NCBI GenBank assembly: GCA_965153455.1
Contig: OZ234503.1
Coordinates: 3,720,001-3,784,000 of the forward strand
Origin: Sphagnum compactum
Taxonomy: Eukaryota; Bryophyta; Sphagnopsida; Sphagnales
Direction: 5' to 3'
DNA length: 64,000 nt
Shown here: positions 25,501 to 37,064 of the stretch, piece by piece
Numbering within the stretch: the first letter of the stretch is position 1
Layout of the letters: every line of letters starts with the position of its first letter
Notes under the pieces: model-generated
What the model was told of the DNA's origin: nothing
The model's database searches: none
What the model saw: the letters and a program-made list of their open reading frames with translations, nothing else
Translations under genes and position numbers: made by a program

Positions 25501-28500
25501 ACTGCTGCTCCAGCATCCTTCGCAAATGTCTTGAGAAATTCAGGATTTGCATGTCTCTTGGCCATGCTTTCTTTGCCTGGTTGACAACTAGTCTCCACAA
25601 CATCATTGTTCACAGCAGGAGATCCAAGACTTGATTTTGAAGGCATATCAGATCTAAATGGTGAGGCATTGTGTACAGGAGACTCCTTTGCTGCTGCCAA
25701 TCTGTTATTGTGAATCTCAATTCCACCACGGCCTCTCAAATTGGCTGCTTTATCCTTCTCTTTTTCCACAGATTTGGCAAACCTGCTGTCCATGTCTGCC
25801 TGTTGTGTCTCTCCACCCTTCACTAACTGTTTGCTTGACTCAATGTCATCCTTCTTCTTCTCCAACCCTTGTACATTATTTTGTTTTGTCACCAGAGCAC
25901 CCAAGCTTTGATCAGAATCAGCACTACTCTTATCAATAATAGGTACCAATTTCACCTTTGATTTGGCATCTTCTGAGCCTCCAATACCCTTCAAACTTTC
26001 TTGCTGTCTTTGCAACCCTGGTGGAGAGAGAGAACCCCAATCCTGTGGGGACCCAATGCCACCATCCACTGATAGTACGTCCACATCAACTTCCATGTTG
26101 TCTAAAACTTCAACCGCCACAATAGCCTTTTCTGCTGAGTCAGTGCCAATGGGGCCCATTGCCTCATCACCAACTATGTCCACTTCTTCTGAGTCACGAG
26201 ATATGGGAATCTTGTCTGAAACCTTGAATTTCAGCTGCTTCTCCTTGGCTTGACGTGATACCTGTTAATCACTCAGGGATGTCACATGTTACTACAGGCC
26301 ACCATATATTTTGTCCACTGGAGAACCATTTGACTACACAGATATCAAGCAGCTTCATGTCACGACAGTTTGTCTACAAGTGGTCATTTTGTCATCAATC
26401 CCCCAAGCATTAGTTTGTTCAGTATTCCACTGTAGCAGTATCTTTGTCCTCTTTGAGCAAAAATGACTCCCACAAATGTTCTCTCACAACCAATAGCTCT
26501 CCAATTAATTGTGAGAATCAAAAAACATCTCCATATTCACAATTAATGCAACCAGGACCAGGTGAAGAACCTTTTCGATTTAAGTGAAAGAAAAAATTCC
26601 CAGATAAGGACTGAAGAACCAGGAAGAAGAAAAACACAGAAGGGAAGAACTAGAATGAAAAGAACTAGCAGTATGAACAGCAGTGACAGTCTCTCACTTG
26701 TTCAGGGACCATCAACTGTAACATGTATAATAGTGACTCCACTATCACAACTTAACCACTTTGATCAGTTCCCTACAGTGGGTATAGGCCAGGGTAAATC
26801 ACTAGCCTGTGTACTGTGTCTCTGTCGCAAGTCAGAAATCAGCAGGAAGACTCAGCAATGGTATCAGAAACATACAGAAAATTGAGAGGGAGAAAAACAG
26901 AAAACAGAAGATGATGCACATTAGGAAGAAAGAACAGAATATAACAGACCAAAGGGAGAAGACAAATTGATGACCAAGTGGGCTTTAACTCCCCACTTAC
27001 AAGACTACATAAATCATGTGGAAGACTCCAATCGCTGAAAGTCCAAAAGAAAATTTCTCTTATTGAGCAAACCTCTAGTCCTCTTTTAAGAGAATCTTTA
27101 GAGGGTAGCCTTTTATTCTTCAGAAGGACACTATGACTGACCATCGAAGAAATGAAGAAACCTTTAGAACTTCAAAGCCTCAAGTACTCTTGCAACCAAG
27201 GAGATGTCACATAGCATATGTTTAAAAGGAATTGCAACAAGTAAAATAAAAATCACCTGTTTCTTGTCTTTGGTCTTGGGTTTGAGGTGTGGAGAATCTT
27301 CTGACACAGGAGTTCCATTCTCCTCATCCTCACTCACAATCTCTACATCTTCATCCATGTTTTCATCTTCATTGCCACTGGAGCTGCTGCCATCACTGTC
27401 ACTATCACTTCCACTTCCGCTCCGACTGACATTTTAAAATGCAAAAGCACACCTAAATTAGAAAATCCATAGTTATGAAGCTCAGTTCGTTGTTCACATA
27501 AGTCAGCACAGATATATCTGATCCATGAAGACAAAAAAGGACAAAATGGAGCCTATGGTGCTTGGGCAACATTCAGCATGCTTTCAGCAGACTCAAACAT
27601 TGTGAAATCAAAGACTCAACTTATGTACCTTGTACCACTGTGACTCTCACTTCCACTGTGGCTGTCAGAGTCAGTATCACTTCCACTATAGCTAGAGCTG
27701 CTGCTGTCACTACCACCACTATTTGCCATCTTCTCCTCCCCTCCCGGAGAATCCATGGCCAACTCCTCCCCCTGCTTTGATTTCCCAAGCGGAGTGCCCT
27801 CAGTGTCCATCATGTCTTGTTTGGGGCTCTCATCCCCTCTGATGCTGATTAGCTCTGCATCATGTGAATATGGTGATGGTTCCTTCAAGCTGACAGACTC
27901 AGGATTGTGAGAAATCATGCTCTCAACGATGGACTGCTGAGATCTCTCAGCATTGACACGCAGTTTCTCATCAGCTTTTCTGATAGCACGGCTCACCCGA
28001 TCCCCGCTGCACCTCTGCATTGTGAAAGAGGAGAGTCGACCTGGTCCAGCACCTGAGGGGGCCCCAGGTCTCTCTCCAAGCAGGCCCAATTCTCCAGGTG
28101 CAATCCGTTCTTTCAATGGTTCTGGAACTGCATCAGGTGCCAATTCCGCATTTGCAGGAGAGTCCACTAAAGGTGGAGTCTCAGCAGCTGGAATTTCTGG
28201 AGAGCTGATAACACAGGGCAACAGAGCCAATTACAGAAAACAGAATACCTTGATCTACCAACTTACACCAGTGCCAATGATTCCTTGAAGCACAAAATAA
28301 TTGACCTAACAATATGTAGAATACTCTCAGACTCATTACCACACAGTTTTCTTCAATTCTCCAATTTCAAGAAACCCTTGCATTTCAAGAACATTATCAG
28401 ACTTCACAAGAGGCCAACGAGCAGCAAGAAAGGCAGCAGCTACAAAATGCTTTCACAAAAATGTGACACACCTCCCACCACCAGGAGAAGGTTTGGCAAA

Positions 28501-31500
28501 GCTCACTCCCTCCCTCAACATATACTTGCCAGGTGCGTGATATGAAGCAATCTGTAACCATAATCACCAACTATAGACATTTTAGTGACACACAGTACAT
28601 AGGATGACATAGACCCAAAAACCAAATGAACAGTCTGAATGATTCTTTCCCACATATTGCTCTTTCTTCTTCCATGCTTTCTCTTGAAGGGACACTGCTA
28701 AAATCAAAGAAAGTTTCCAAAGAAAACCCACTCAGAACATTAAGAATCTAACAATTTCCATGACCATACCGCTTTGATGGCCTTCTCTATGGTTTTCCTT
28801 TCTGGCTTCACATGAGGCATTGATTCTCCAAATGCCTTTTCAACTGCCTGTAAGTGGCAAGGACAACACATTAGCAAAGCAGAGTGATTTTGCAACATTC
28901 CTTCCCCAGCTTAAACAACGTAAGTCATCTTTGTCTCTGAGGAACTAAGCCCTACATGCTTTACACTGGCCCTACCCACATAGGAACTGTAAAAGGTGGT
29001 CAGGCCTGCAACAGTCGACACTCACATTGTAGCACAGGTGAAGTCCAAGCTCAAGTTTCAGATCCAAGATATCATCTAAAATTCCACCAGTGAAAAAGCT
29101 AATCATCAGTCATTGACCCTGAAAGAGATGAGAACTAACCTTTATCGTCAACCCTTTTGGATTATCAGTAAGCAAAGTGATGAGACTATTTCGGAGCTCA
29201 ATGGGGCTGATTACACCCCCAGCCTTTGTAGCCACAGCTGTATCAGATGCAGTTGTCACTGGGCTGGGTGTGTTAATGTTCTGAACCACAATACTAGCCT
29301 TCATGGGGGCAGGTATGGACTCCTTCTCTTCAATGACTGGTTGTCCTTTGGGTGGCAGTATTATTGCAGTTTGTGGCTGAATCGGAGGTGGAAGCTCAGG
29401 GGAGGTAACAGAAGCTGCTTTTGCCACCCTTGCAGCCCCCAATAAGGATGCTGTTGTCATCACTGGCTTAGGTTTCGTGACAGAGACAACTGTAAGTGAA
29501 GGAAAACAGGCAAAGACAAGAAACAAGGAAGCCTGTTAGGATCAACCTGAAAAAGTATCAGGCATCCAAAACGAAACATGGAACTCCCAAGAATCACAAG
29601 AAACCAACTGAAATGAAACAGAGGAAGTCATTTGGGTTCAGTCCACAGTTGCTAGTAGAGCATGACGCATCGGCCTTTGACACACTACTGAGAACAAAGA
29701 AGTGCTTACTGATATATGTCATAACATCATGCCAAGCACAGAACAAATTGCATCCCATGGTATCAATTTCAATCCACAGAAAAACCCACAGTACTGCTCC
29801 ATCACCACCATATGCACTCAGGCTTCAAATGTTCTAAAATTCTTAAGTTAGGTGCTCACAACCCTTCTCAAACCAGACATAAAAGTATTAGCAGAAAACA
29901 AGTTCACTGAAAGGAGTTACCAGGGCTGCTTATTGGTGCCTTCTGCATCTTTTTGAACGGCTCCTTCTTGGGCTTCACTGGCACTCTCCGTCCATTTACT
30001 GATCAAAACCATAAGCTACCATGTTAGACAACCATTGTGTAAGTTTGACAAAGCATTTGAGCATGCATGTCAAACTGTTACAGCAAACCCTGCAGTTAGG
30101 TTTCATATCCCATGGTTACCACCCCTTGAAAACTCTCTTGAAGCAAAGACTCACCATCCCCAGAGGCTCCACCTTGGTTTTTGACAAGAGAGTGTGTTGG
30201 ATCCAGAATAATTGCCCTGCCAATCCAGACACATGCACCACATGTTGGACTCAGCAATTTGAGGGTTTTTACCCTTCCAAATTGGGAAAGTTTAGAAACC
30301 TTCAATTTACGTAGGTAGTTCAATACTCCACATGAAAGCAAAGAGCAAGTAAAAGCACAATCAGCCTCACAGAGAGAAAGAAAAACAGGAGGAAGATAAG
30401 ATAGGCATGACAAAGACCCATGAGAGACAAATACATAAGTTTAGTGCCAGAGCAACATAGATGGCTAGTAGAATGTGCAACATGATTCAACTTCCACTAG
30501 CTAGACATTAGCCCAATGTTGAGACTCCACTCAGACTTCACAGTTTCTCAACGATGCATACTTGTACAACATTTCTGTTACTTAGGTAGTGAACAGCAAC
30601 AACAAGACAGTCTGGAAGAAAGCTTTAACACATGCAGTAAGACACTGAGAGGAAGAATTACAGCAAGAATAAGGCAACAAGCAAACTGAAACAACTCCGC
30701 AAAGACTGTTGGAGTTAACAAATGATCATTTTGACTCAACATTGGGAATTTAAGGGATTGAAATTGAGAAGACATACTTCCGAGACTTCTGCTGGCGCTC
30801 AGCCTCCTTGGAGCGGTTCTTCACACGATCCTTCTCACTTGCATTCAAAATTCGAAGAACTGAAAGCTTGCGCCACACTGACCCTGCCTCCTTTAGCACG
30901 CCATTACCATCTTCACCATGCCGCTGTTCCTCATAAATGTCACACAAATCTCCTGGTTCTGGAGCTGAAGAGAACTTATACTCCTCACTCCCAACCTTAA
31001 TCACCTGGTCAAAAGAACAACAAACCTTAACAACTTTGTCACAAGGGAAAACACACAACCAATACTCTGCTAATGACATTTACTCATCATGACAAGGACA
31101 TGCAAATAGACTGAAATAGTTCAATGCTTAGAGTATCTCCAGTGGTGCTCAGTATGTGACCCTGCAAAAATATTTCTCACATCCAAGTTTAATTATTTAC
31201 TTTTTTGCAACCTCACCCATAAAACTAAAACTGGGACTGCAAATAGGTGGGAGACTACTAATAGCAAACCACCTGGACCAATCATTATGATTGGCCAATC
31301 AGAAACAGGGAGCAATGGTTAGATCATATTTATTTCACTCTTCTCTCACAGGTGTCAAGCTTTGTTGTGCCTTTTACCAGCCTCAGCAAACTGTGCAAAA
31401 CTGTTGGGCCAAAAAACTATTCTGCTGAGCCAAACCCCCATGTTTTGACTTTTCTTCATCCAATTTTAATGTTCAGGGTCACACACTGAGCACTGCTGGG

Positions 31501-32473
31501 GATGCTCTTAGACCCCTTTCAATCTAAGTTGAACACAATGCCTTGTGCATGAATTCAGGCCACGGTGAGGTTCTAGTGAGAAACCCTACTTGGAAGCCAG
31601 GTTTTTCGGACCTTAAAAAAATGCATCTACAAAGACTTTGCAACCATAAAATCTCTACAGAGAAGGTACATTGACTGACCAGGACAACAAAGAGGGGAAA
31701 TTCAGCATGGAAGTTCAACAAGAACAAACAAATGGAAGCAACAAGATTGCCAAAGTACATGTGAGGAGAATAAACCAAGCTGAGCAAGCAAGAAGCTGTG
31801 ATGTAAAGACCTGCTGAACACCAGGTTTCAACTCCGAAGCAAGCATCTTTGGGAATTCAATTAAATTTGTTGGAATCTAGGAACCAAAGCTAATGCCATT
31901 GCAAAAACATATTGAAAAGAATGTGTCTGGTGCAGCCAATTGTGCATCCACGAACAATGCAAAGCTCAACCACAGTTGAGAGGATAAGACAGGGAGAGGA
32001 TGAGGGAGGGGACGAGGAAAGAATGCAACTGTCGATCGTTCTTGTCGGCCATAACACCCTGCAATCCAAAAAATCGCACACTCTGAGACGATAAAGGGCA
32101 TCGAAAAGGAGAGTCTTACGTGACCAGAAGGAGAGATGCCGAATTTCATTTCACATTTCACATCTTCAGCTTCCGCACGCTTCAGATCCTCCAAAACTTC
32201 AGGAGTGAGCCTGATCGCCATCGCGAACGGTGCTCTACCTTGGTCCAAAGACAGAACCTGGAAGCTCTCCTCTTGAGAAGGTGCCACAAAAGCAAGCCCA
32301 CTTCCTCCCGCACTCCCCAACCTCCCCTTCCCCATCCCTGTCCCCTTCTGCTTGGGACCCATCACCTGCCTCCTCATAGGCATCGCCATCCCCCTTCCCA
32401 ACGGAGGCGGTGGGGCGACCACCATCCTTCCTGTCCCCCGCCCTCCTCCCTTCCCCAGCTTGCTCCCCGACAT
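22536..32473 (-). CDS. ELL-like RNA polymerase II elongation factor with C-terminal OCEL domain
   Basis: Fourteen exons on -: 32120-32473, 30778-31004, 30155-30216, 29921-29998, 29140-29489, 28770-28847, 28472-28551, 27629-28204, 27257-27425, 23797-26261, 23427-23504, 23119-23227, 22845-22895, 22536-22586. All introns are GT-AG, phases match at every junction, and the result is 1575 residues without a stop. Residues about 69-200 hold the ELL-like N-terminal domain (FQVLSLDQGRAPFAMAIRLT; VIKVGSEEYKFSSAPEPGD; WRKLSVLRIL). About 330-405 look like a winged helix (NPKGLTIK; APGKYMLREG). About 570-650 is a Ser/Asp/Glu tract. Exon 10 encodes an 821-residue disordered linker. About 1456-1571 form the occludin/ELL (OCEL) domain (YKREYEEKYIIYRRLYDDIE; VLHDELLIIKQHLKDF). 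ELL proteins raise Pol II elongation rate in the nucleus; plant relatives are often annotated 'dentin sialophosphoprotein-related'. The function here is inferred from domains. Confidence 0.88.
23797..26261 (-). other. Giant exon 10 of the ELL-like gene (disordered linker)
   Basis: A single 2465-bp exon, 52 percent of the coding sequence. It is rich in Lys, Glu, Ser, Pro and Gln with no predicted fold by eye, no tandem repeat, and short basic clusters (for example KRVPRD, PGRDPKQARR) that could act as nuclear localisation signals. It ends inside the OCEL domain with phase 2. Confidence 0.85.
31131..31507. mobile_element. Tourist-like (PIF/Harbinger) MITE in intron 1 of the ELL-like gene
   Basis: The left end GAGTATCTCCAGTGGTGCTC and the right end, read inverted, GAGCATCCCCAGCAGTGCTC continue to match through GTGTGACCCTG (about 34 bases). 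TTA flanks both ends (31128-31130 and 31508-31510), a 3-bp target duplication typical of PIF/Harbinger MITEs. It is 377 bp long with no coding capacity. It lies wholly within the first intron, away from the splice sites. Confidence 0.85.
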
Positions 32474-33490
32474 TGCGCCCAGGAACTAGGCCATCTACGG
32501 CAGTGTGTGTCTGTACCCTAAACAAATCAAGTCCCAAATCCCTGCCCCTTCTTTTTCATCTTCATCTCCTTCTTCCTCTCTCTTTCTCCATCGCCGTTCC
32601 TTACGTCCTTGGGAATTTCACCGGGCATCGAACCCTGAAAAACGCAGACAAAGCCAAAATCCAAGAAATCCGATTCCGTCCTTTTCCTCTCCTCTTGCAC
32701 TTGGAAAAAATTCCTTAATTTTTTTATTTTCCTCAGCGACCAAGGAATCCAGAATGTCCTCAGGAATGGCGGGCGGGAATGTTTTGTAACACAGGTTAGC
32801 ATTGCCTGCAAGGGCGGGCGACAGTACGTGCGAAACACCAAACCCTAGAAAACGGGAGCGAATTACAAAGGAATAGGAAGCGCAAGTGAGCGCCAAACCC
32901 TAATCCAGTCATCGTTACGCGTCAGAGAAGGTAAGTCCGTTGGGATGAAGTTACGGAATATTTTATTTCATCCATCAATTGCTTAGGCTGTTAGCATTCA
33001 GACAAATAGATACCGGATAAGGACAGTTTTTTAATTTAGTTTTTACACTAATTTAAAAAAACAAAAATTGCAATATAATTTCCATTTGTGTGTTTGGAAG
33101 GCAGTAATTATTATTTAATCTTTCTGTTCTCTTTTTCATTCATCATTGGGGGGGGTGGGGGAAAAAAATTTCAAAAATACACACTACTGAAAACATATCT
33201 CTAGAGTCTGGATACTTTTTTCATTTTTCATCCATCCATATTGTTGCATATGTTTTCCCCACTACCACCGCTCACTTAGTTATGAACTTTTCTTTTTTTT
33301 TTCTTTTTCATTTCCATTGCTTTTCGCATTCTTGTTAGGCTACGTATGTCTCACATTGTACAAGGGGTGTGTCACACTGTGGCCTTGCCATTTACATTAA
33401 AAAGTATCTTAATGCCAAAAGATGAGTTCTGGCAACTGAAATATTTCACCATGCAAAAATATAATCTTCTTAAAAAAAAATCCTCTAAAA
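32474..33490. other. 5' flank and probable promoter of the ELL-like gene
   Basis: The region just upstream of the start codon (32474-32930) is more GC-rich and is probably 5' UTR plus promoter on -. Several CCAAACCCTA/AAACCCTAG words near 32840-32905 resemble plant telo-box elements common in promoters of translation and growth genes. The DNA beyond it is AT-rich with a short G-run near 33147-33160. Confidence 0.4.
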
Positions 33491-33500
33491 GAAACCAAAA

Positions 33501-33670
33501 TCCTTCAAGATATTTATTAACTCTATAACTAGTCTCAAGTATCAACACAAGCCAAAATATCGTCTTTCAAAAATCCTCATATAAAAATAGAGCTATTATT
33601 TACCTATCGGGGCCTATAAAAATCCCTTAAAATACTAGTTATACTCTATAATGAATCTAAACACAATATC
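33501..33670 (+). repeat. Dispersed repeat, copy 1 (shared with 62212-62386)
   Basis: About 170 bases clearly related to 62212-62386 in the same orientation. Shared words include TCCTTCAAG at the start, TCAACACAAGCCAAA, GGCCTATAAAAATCCCTTAA and CTAGTTATACTCTATAATG at the end. No terminal repeats or coding sequence are visible; the family is unknown to me. Confidence 0.8.
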
Positions 33671-33770
33671 GCCAAATAAAAATTTATCAAAACTTTTGAG
33701 TGATGTTTTTTGAACGTCATCAATGCTTTCAATACAATTTATAGAGAGACAACTTGAAGTGCAAATGCTG

Positions 33771-33918
33771 ACATCTGTGGAGCATATACTGCTATTGTTG
33801 TTGTTGTGGTGGTCAAATTGTCCCAAGTCCGCACTTGCTACACGACATCTCTGGGGCATATACTCCTATTCTTCTTGTTGTTGTGGTGGTCAAATGGTCC
33901 CATGGTGTCGGCACTCCC
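33771..33918 (+). repeat. Two-copy tandem duplication, 74-bp unit
   Basis: ACATCTGTGGAGCATATACT at 33771 recurs as ACATCTCTGGGGCATATACT at 33845. Both continue into a TTGTTGTTGTGGTGGTCAAA segment followed by GTCCCA. Open frames here arise from the duplication and are not genes. Confidence 0.8.
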
Positions 33919-34007
33919 TCCTCCACGATCGGTTCATTTGGCCTTTGGAAAGTCCAAATTCCTTAAACAAGTTAACCAAATTGATTGAATTCGTTACAAG
34001 TTACAAC

Positions 34008-34436
34008 CAGTGTTGGCCAGTTAATGAGTTTTGACCCGGTTATCAATCTGGTTATCAACAACCTACCAGTTGATTCTTAATTTTTTAATAATCAATTAAA
34101 TTGATAACCGCCTGGTATTGAATTTTTGAAACTTTAATAACCTATGTGGAGACTTGATTATTATCTAGATAGGTTATCAATCTTTAAACATTAATACAAA
34201 AATTTTGAAAAAGAAAATAATTTTAATTTTAATTTTTTTAAACCTTATAACTAGATAATAACTCATAGGATAATAAGTTGTTATCAACTTGTTATTTGAT
34301 AACTGACCTTTATACATTAACCAACAATTATTACCCAATTTTTTTAATTTTGATATTGACAACCTATATGGTCTGAAAAAAATAAATAATAGCTTAACTT
34401 GTGGTTACTAACGATAGCAATAAGTGGCCAACACTG
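34008..34436. mobile_element. hAT-type MITE with perfect 8-bp target duplication
   Basis: Ends are CAGTGTTGGCCAGTTA on the left and, inverted, CAGTGTTGGCCACTTA on the right (15 of 16 identical). GTTACAAC flanks both sides exactly (34000-34007 and 34437-34444). An 8-bp duplication with CAGTG-type ends is the hallmark of hAT elements. It is 429 bp, very AT-rich and non-coding. The perfect duplication points to a fairly recent insertion. Confidence 0.92.
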
Positions 34437-35083
34437 GTTACAACCATACTGCAGATTTCTTTTTTTTAAATAATTTTGTGATGTTGAGGAGGTCATAATA
34501 ATCCATAGGCCTGTTTAGCCAAATTTTGCTATTAACAGAATATGAAAGGAAAAAAATTAAATATCATTGTATAGTTTTGGCTACCTACTTGAAAACAAGT
34601 ATGGAAACGTGATGATTATTTTTGATTTTTTGAATTATTTTTTGTATTTTGGTGATTTTAATTCTCAAAAAATTATTGAATTTGCACCCCAAAATTTCCA
34701 AAAACATTGCACCAAAAAGAAGGCTACATGCTCACAAAATACCTTTAAAATTTAAAAAAATAGTTCAATTTAATTAAAATTAACACCTAACTAATTAAAC
34801 ATGTAATTTTAAAACAACTTTAAATTACAAGTTCGAATAGTCAACAGTGAATTCTACCAAGTCAAACGGGCCAAAAGAAGAGGCAGAGGTTGAAATATTG
34901 GATGCTACCGAATGAAAGATGGACACCTGGATGGCCAAAATGGAAGTGGTAGAAAAAGAGTGGTGTGTGAAAGGGAATTTTAAAAAGCGAGGAATTTGAT
35001 GGGACCAAGATGGAACAGGTTTCAAGACTCAATTGGTCAAAGAAATTTCTTAAGTCAATGTAAGTAATTTGTTACCACCTATC

Positions 35084-35272
35084 GCAAAATGCTAAATACC
35101 CTTTAACGAACTTTGTCTGAGGTAATCTTCGGACCCCTGACCCACCGCCTACCCCACCACCGGACTTGACCCCACCTCTAAAGCCGGGCCCTCCCTTCGC
35201 CGTCGACAGAACATCCCAAGCACCATCAACTGTCTGGAGCTCCTTTCGCCATCAACGGCAAGACATCCCAAC
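35084..35272 (+). repeat. Left terminal inverted repeat of the MULE
   Basis: Begins GCAAAATGCTAAATACC and is GC-rich in its inner half. Most differences from the right copy are transitions (C/T, G/A), many at CG or CNG sites, for example CCGGGCCC against CCGAACCT. Confidence 0.88.
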
Positions 35273-35783
35273 ACAATCGACTCACTATTACACTCTCTGC
35301 CATCGACTGTAACAAACTTTTGCTCTACAATACAGAGCTTTACCTACCTAGAGATGGATATTGAAGTGAGCGCTAATTTTAGCAAATTGCAGATAAGGTT
35401 CATGGCACGCCAAAGACCAAACGTTGCAGCAACCCAAACCTTTTACAGGTAGCCTCAACTTTCTTCAGGTTTTTGCTCTTCTTTTGATGCTTCAAAATGT
35501 GAAGTTTTAATTTGTTACTAGAACAATGGCATTTGCATGTAGCTTTGTTCTTCTTCATCTTAGCTAATGTTTCAAATTCTCTCAAATCTACTCTAGGTTT
35601 TGCAGAAGTTTTGGGTTGCATCCTTGCTCTTAAAACTTCTGCATAATTGTCTCCTTGATTCTAAAATCCACTGCAATTCTACATATACACCCTATTTGCA
35701 TGTTGGGTTTTTTCATCTTCCAAGTGCCATTTGAATTTTCTAATACTTTATGTTGTCAAAAGAAGTGGGGTTCAACTTTTGTA

Positions 35784-37033
35784 ATGGCAGGCCCAAAGTG
35801 CAACTTGGTCTTTGATGATGGTGGAATCCCAGAGATGTTTGAGGATACACCTTTCATTCCCTCCAGAAAAGCGGAATTGCTACAAGCATTGAAGGCTATT
35901 GTGCAAGAGCCTCCCCCGGACCTTTTCAAAGATTTGATATGTCTACCTCATGTTACAAATGGTCATGGACTGTATACCAATGTTGAAATTGTAGTCATCC
36001 CATGGGATTGCTTGGAGGATTTCGTTAAAGGGGGCAAAACAACCCCGACTTCCCTACCAAGTTTACAAGGACAAAGGACCATGTTAGGTCACCTGACCCA
36101 AACACATTGACGCACCCTCGAGCAAATTCTGTAGCACTTGTTTGTAGGTGAGATAAATTATAAGGTAACATTCACTTTAGTAGGCTACCATTATGTTCTT
36201 TGCGAATGTATGTAGTTATGTAGTGTTTTGTTTTGATGGACTACAATGTTTTCTATAACAATTAAAATCATTGTTTTATATGGAAATTATATATGTACCA
36301 TATTTTGCATTAATGATCATATGTTATAGTTTTCAACCTATTCTCAGATCTGTTTTTTATTAACTCCCCTTCGGACACTATTTTCTTTTAAAACCCCAAT
36401 GATTCATTCATACTTTATTAATGTAGAACATAATGAAATCCAAATCAAATTTAGATGGATGTCTTCAATTTTCTACACCTCCTAATCAATTTGTTTTGCT
36501 TCCTTTTCCTATTATTAATTTCATGTTTTGTAGTTCAAAATTTTACATTAAAAGTTAACTACAAACCATGATTCATTTGTCAATAGTTTCCCACAAAACA
36601 CAGTTTATATATGCAAAATACAAGCCAATATTGTAGTCTTGATTTACCTTCACAATTTTCTACCATTACCTTTAATATAATTCATAGGTTTTTGTACCTC
36701 AAAACCTTTCCACAACCTAGTTCTAAGTTCTTCTTTGTTATTATACTATATCATTTTACCAAGAGTAAAGTTTCTGCAAAGCCACATGCCTAGTGCCATG
36801 CATGATTTCTTAATACAAAATTATCAACTAAGATGTTTTTGTTATTAGGCAATCATGATCTTTATTCCAATATAGTAATCTTTCCAATCTTAGCATGGAT
36901 ATTACATCCTTATTGCCTACTTCCCCATTCAACAATATAAAATGACTTGTCTTTTCATGACCATTGTCAAAAGTACACTTTATGTTTTGCAACTTGTATT
37001 TGTTTTGGAGATTTGAAATGTTTTAATTTTGCC

Positions 37034-37064
<31 letters not shown>

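Noticed and set aside
25123-25634. 153- and 139-codon + strand frames
   Set aside because: Shadows of the large exon of the ELL-like gene.
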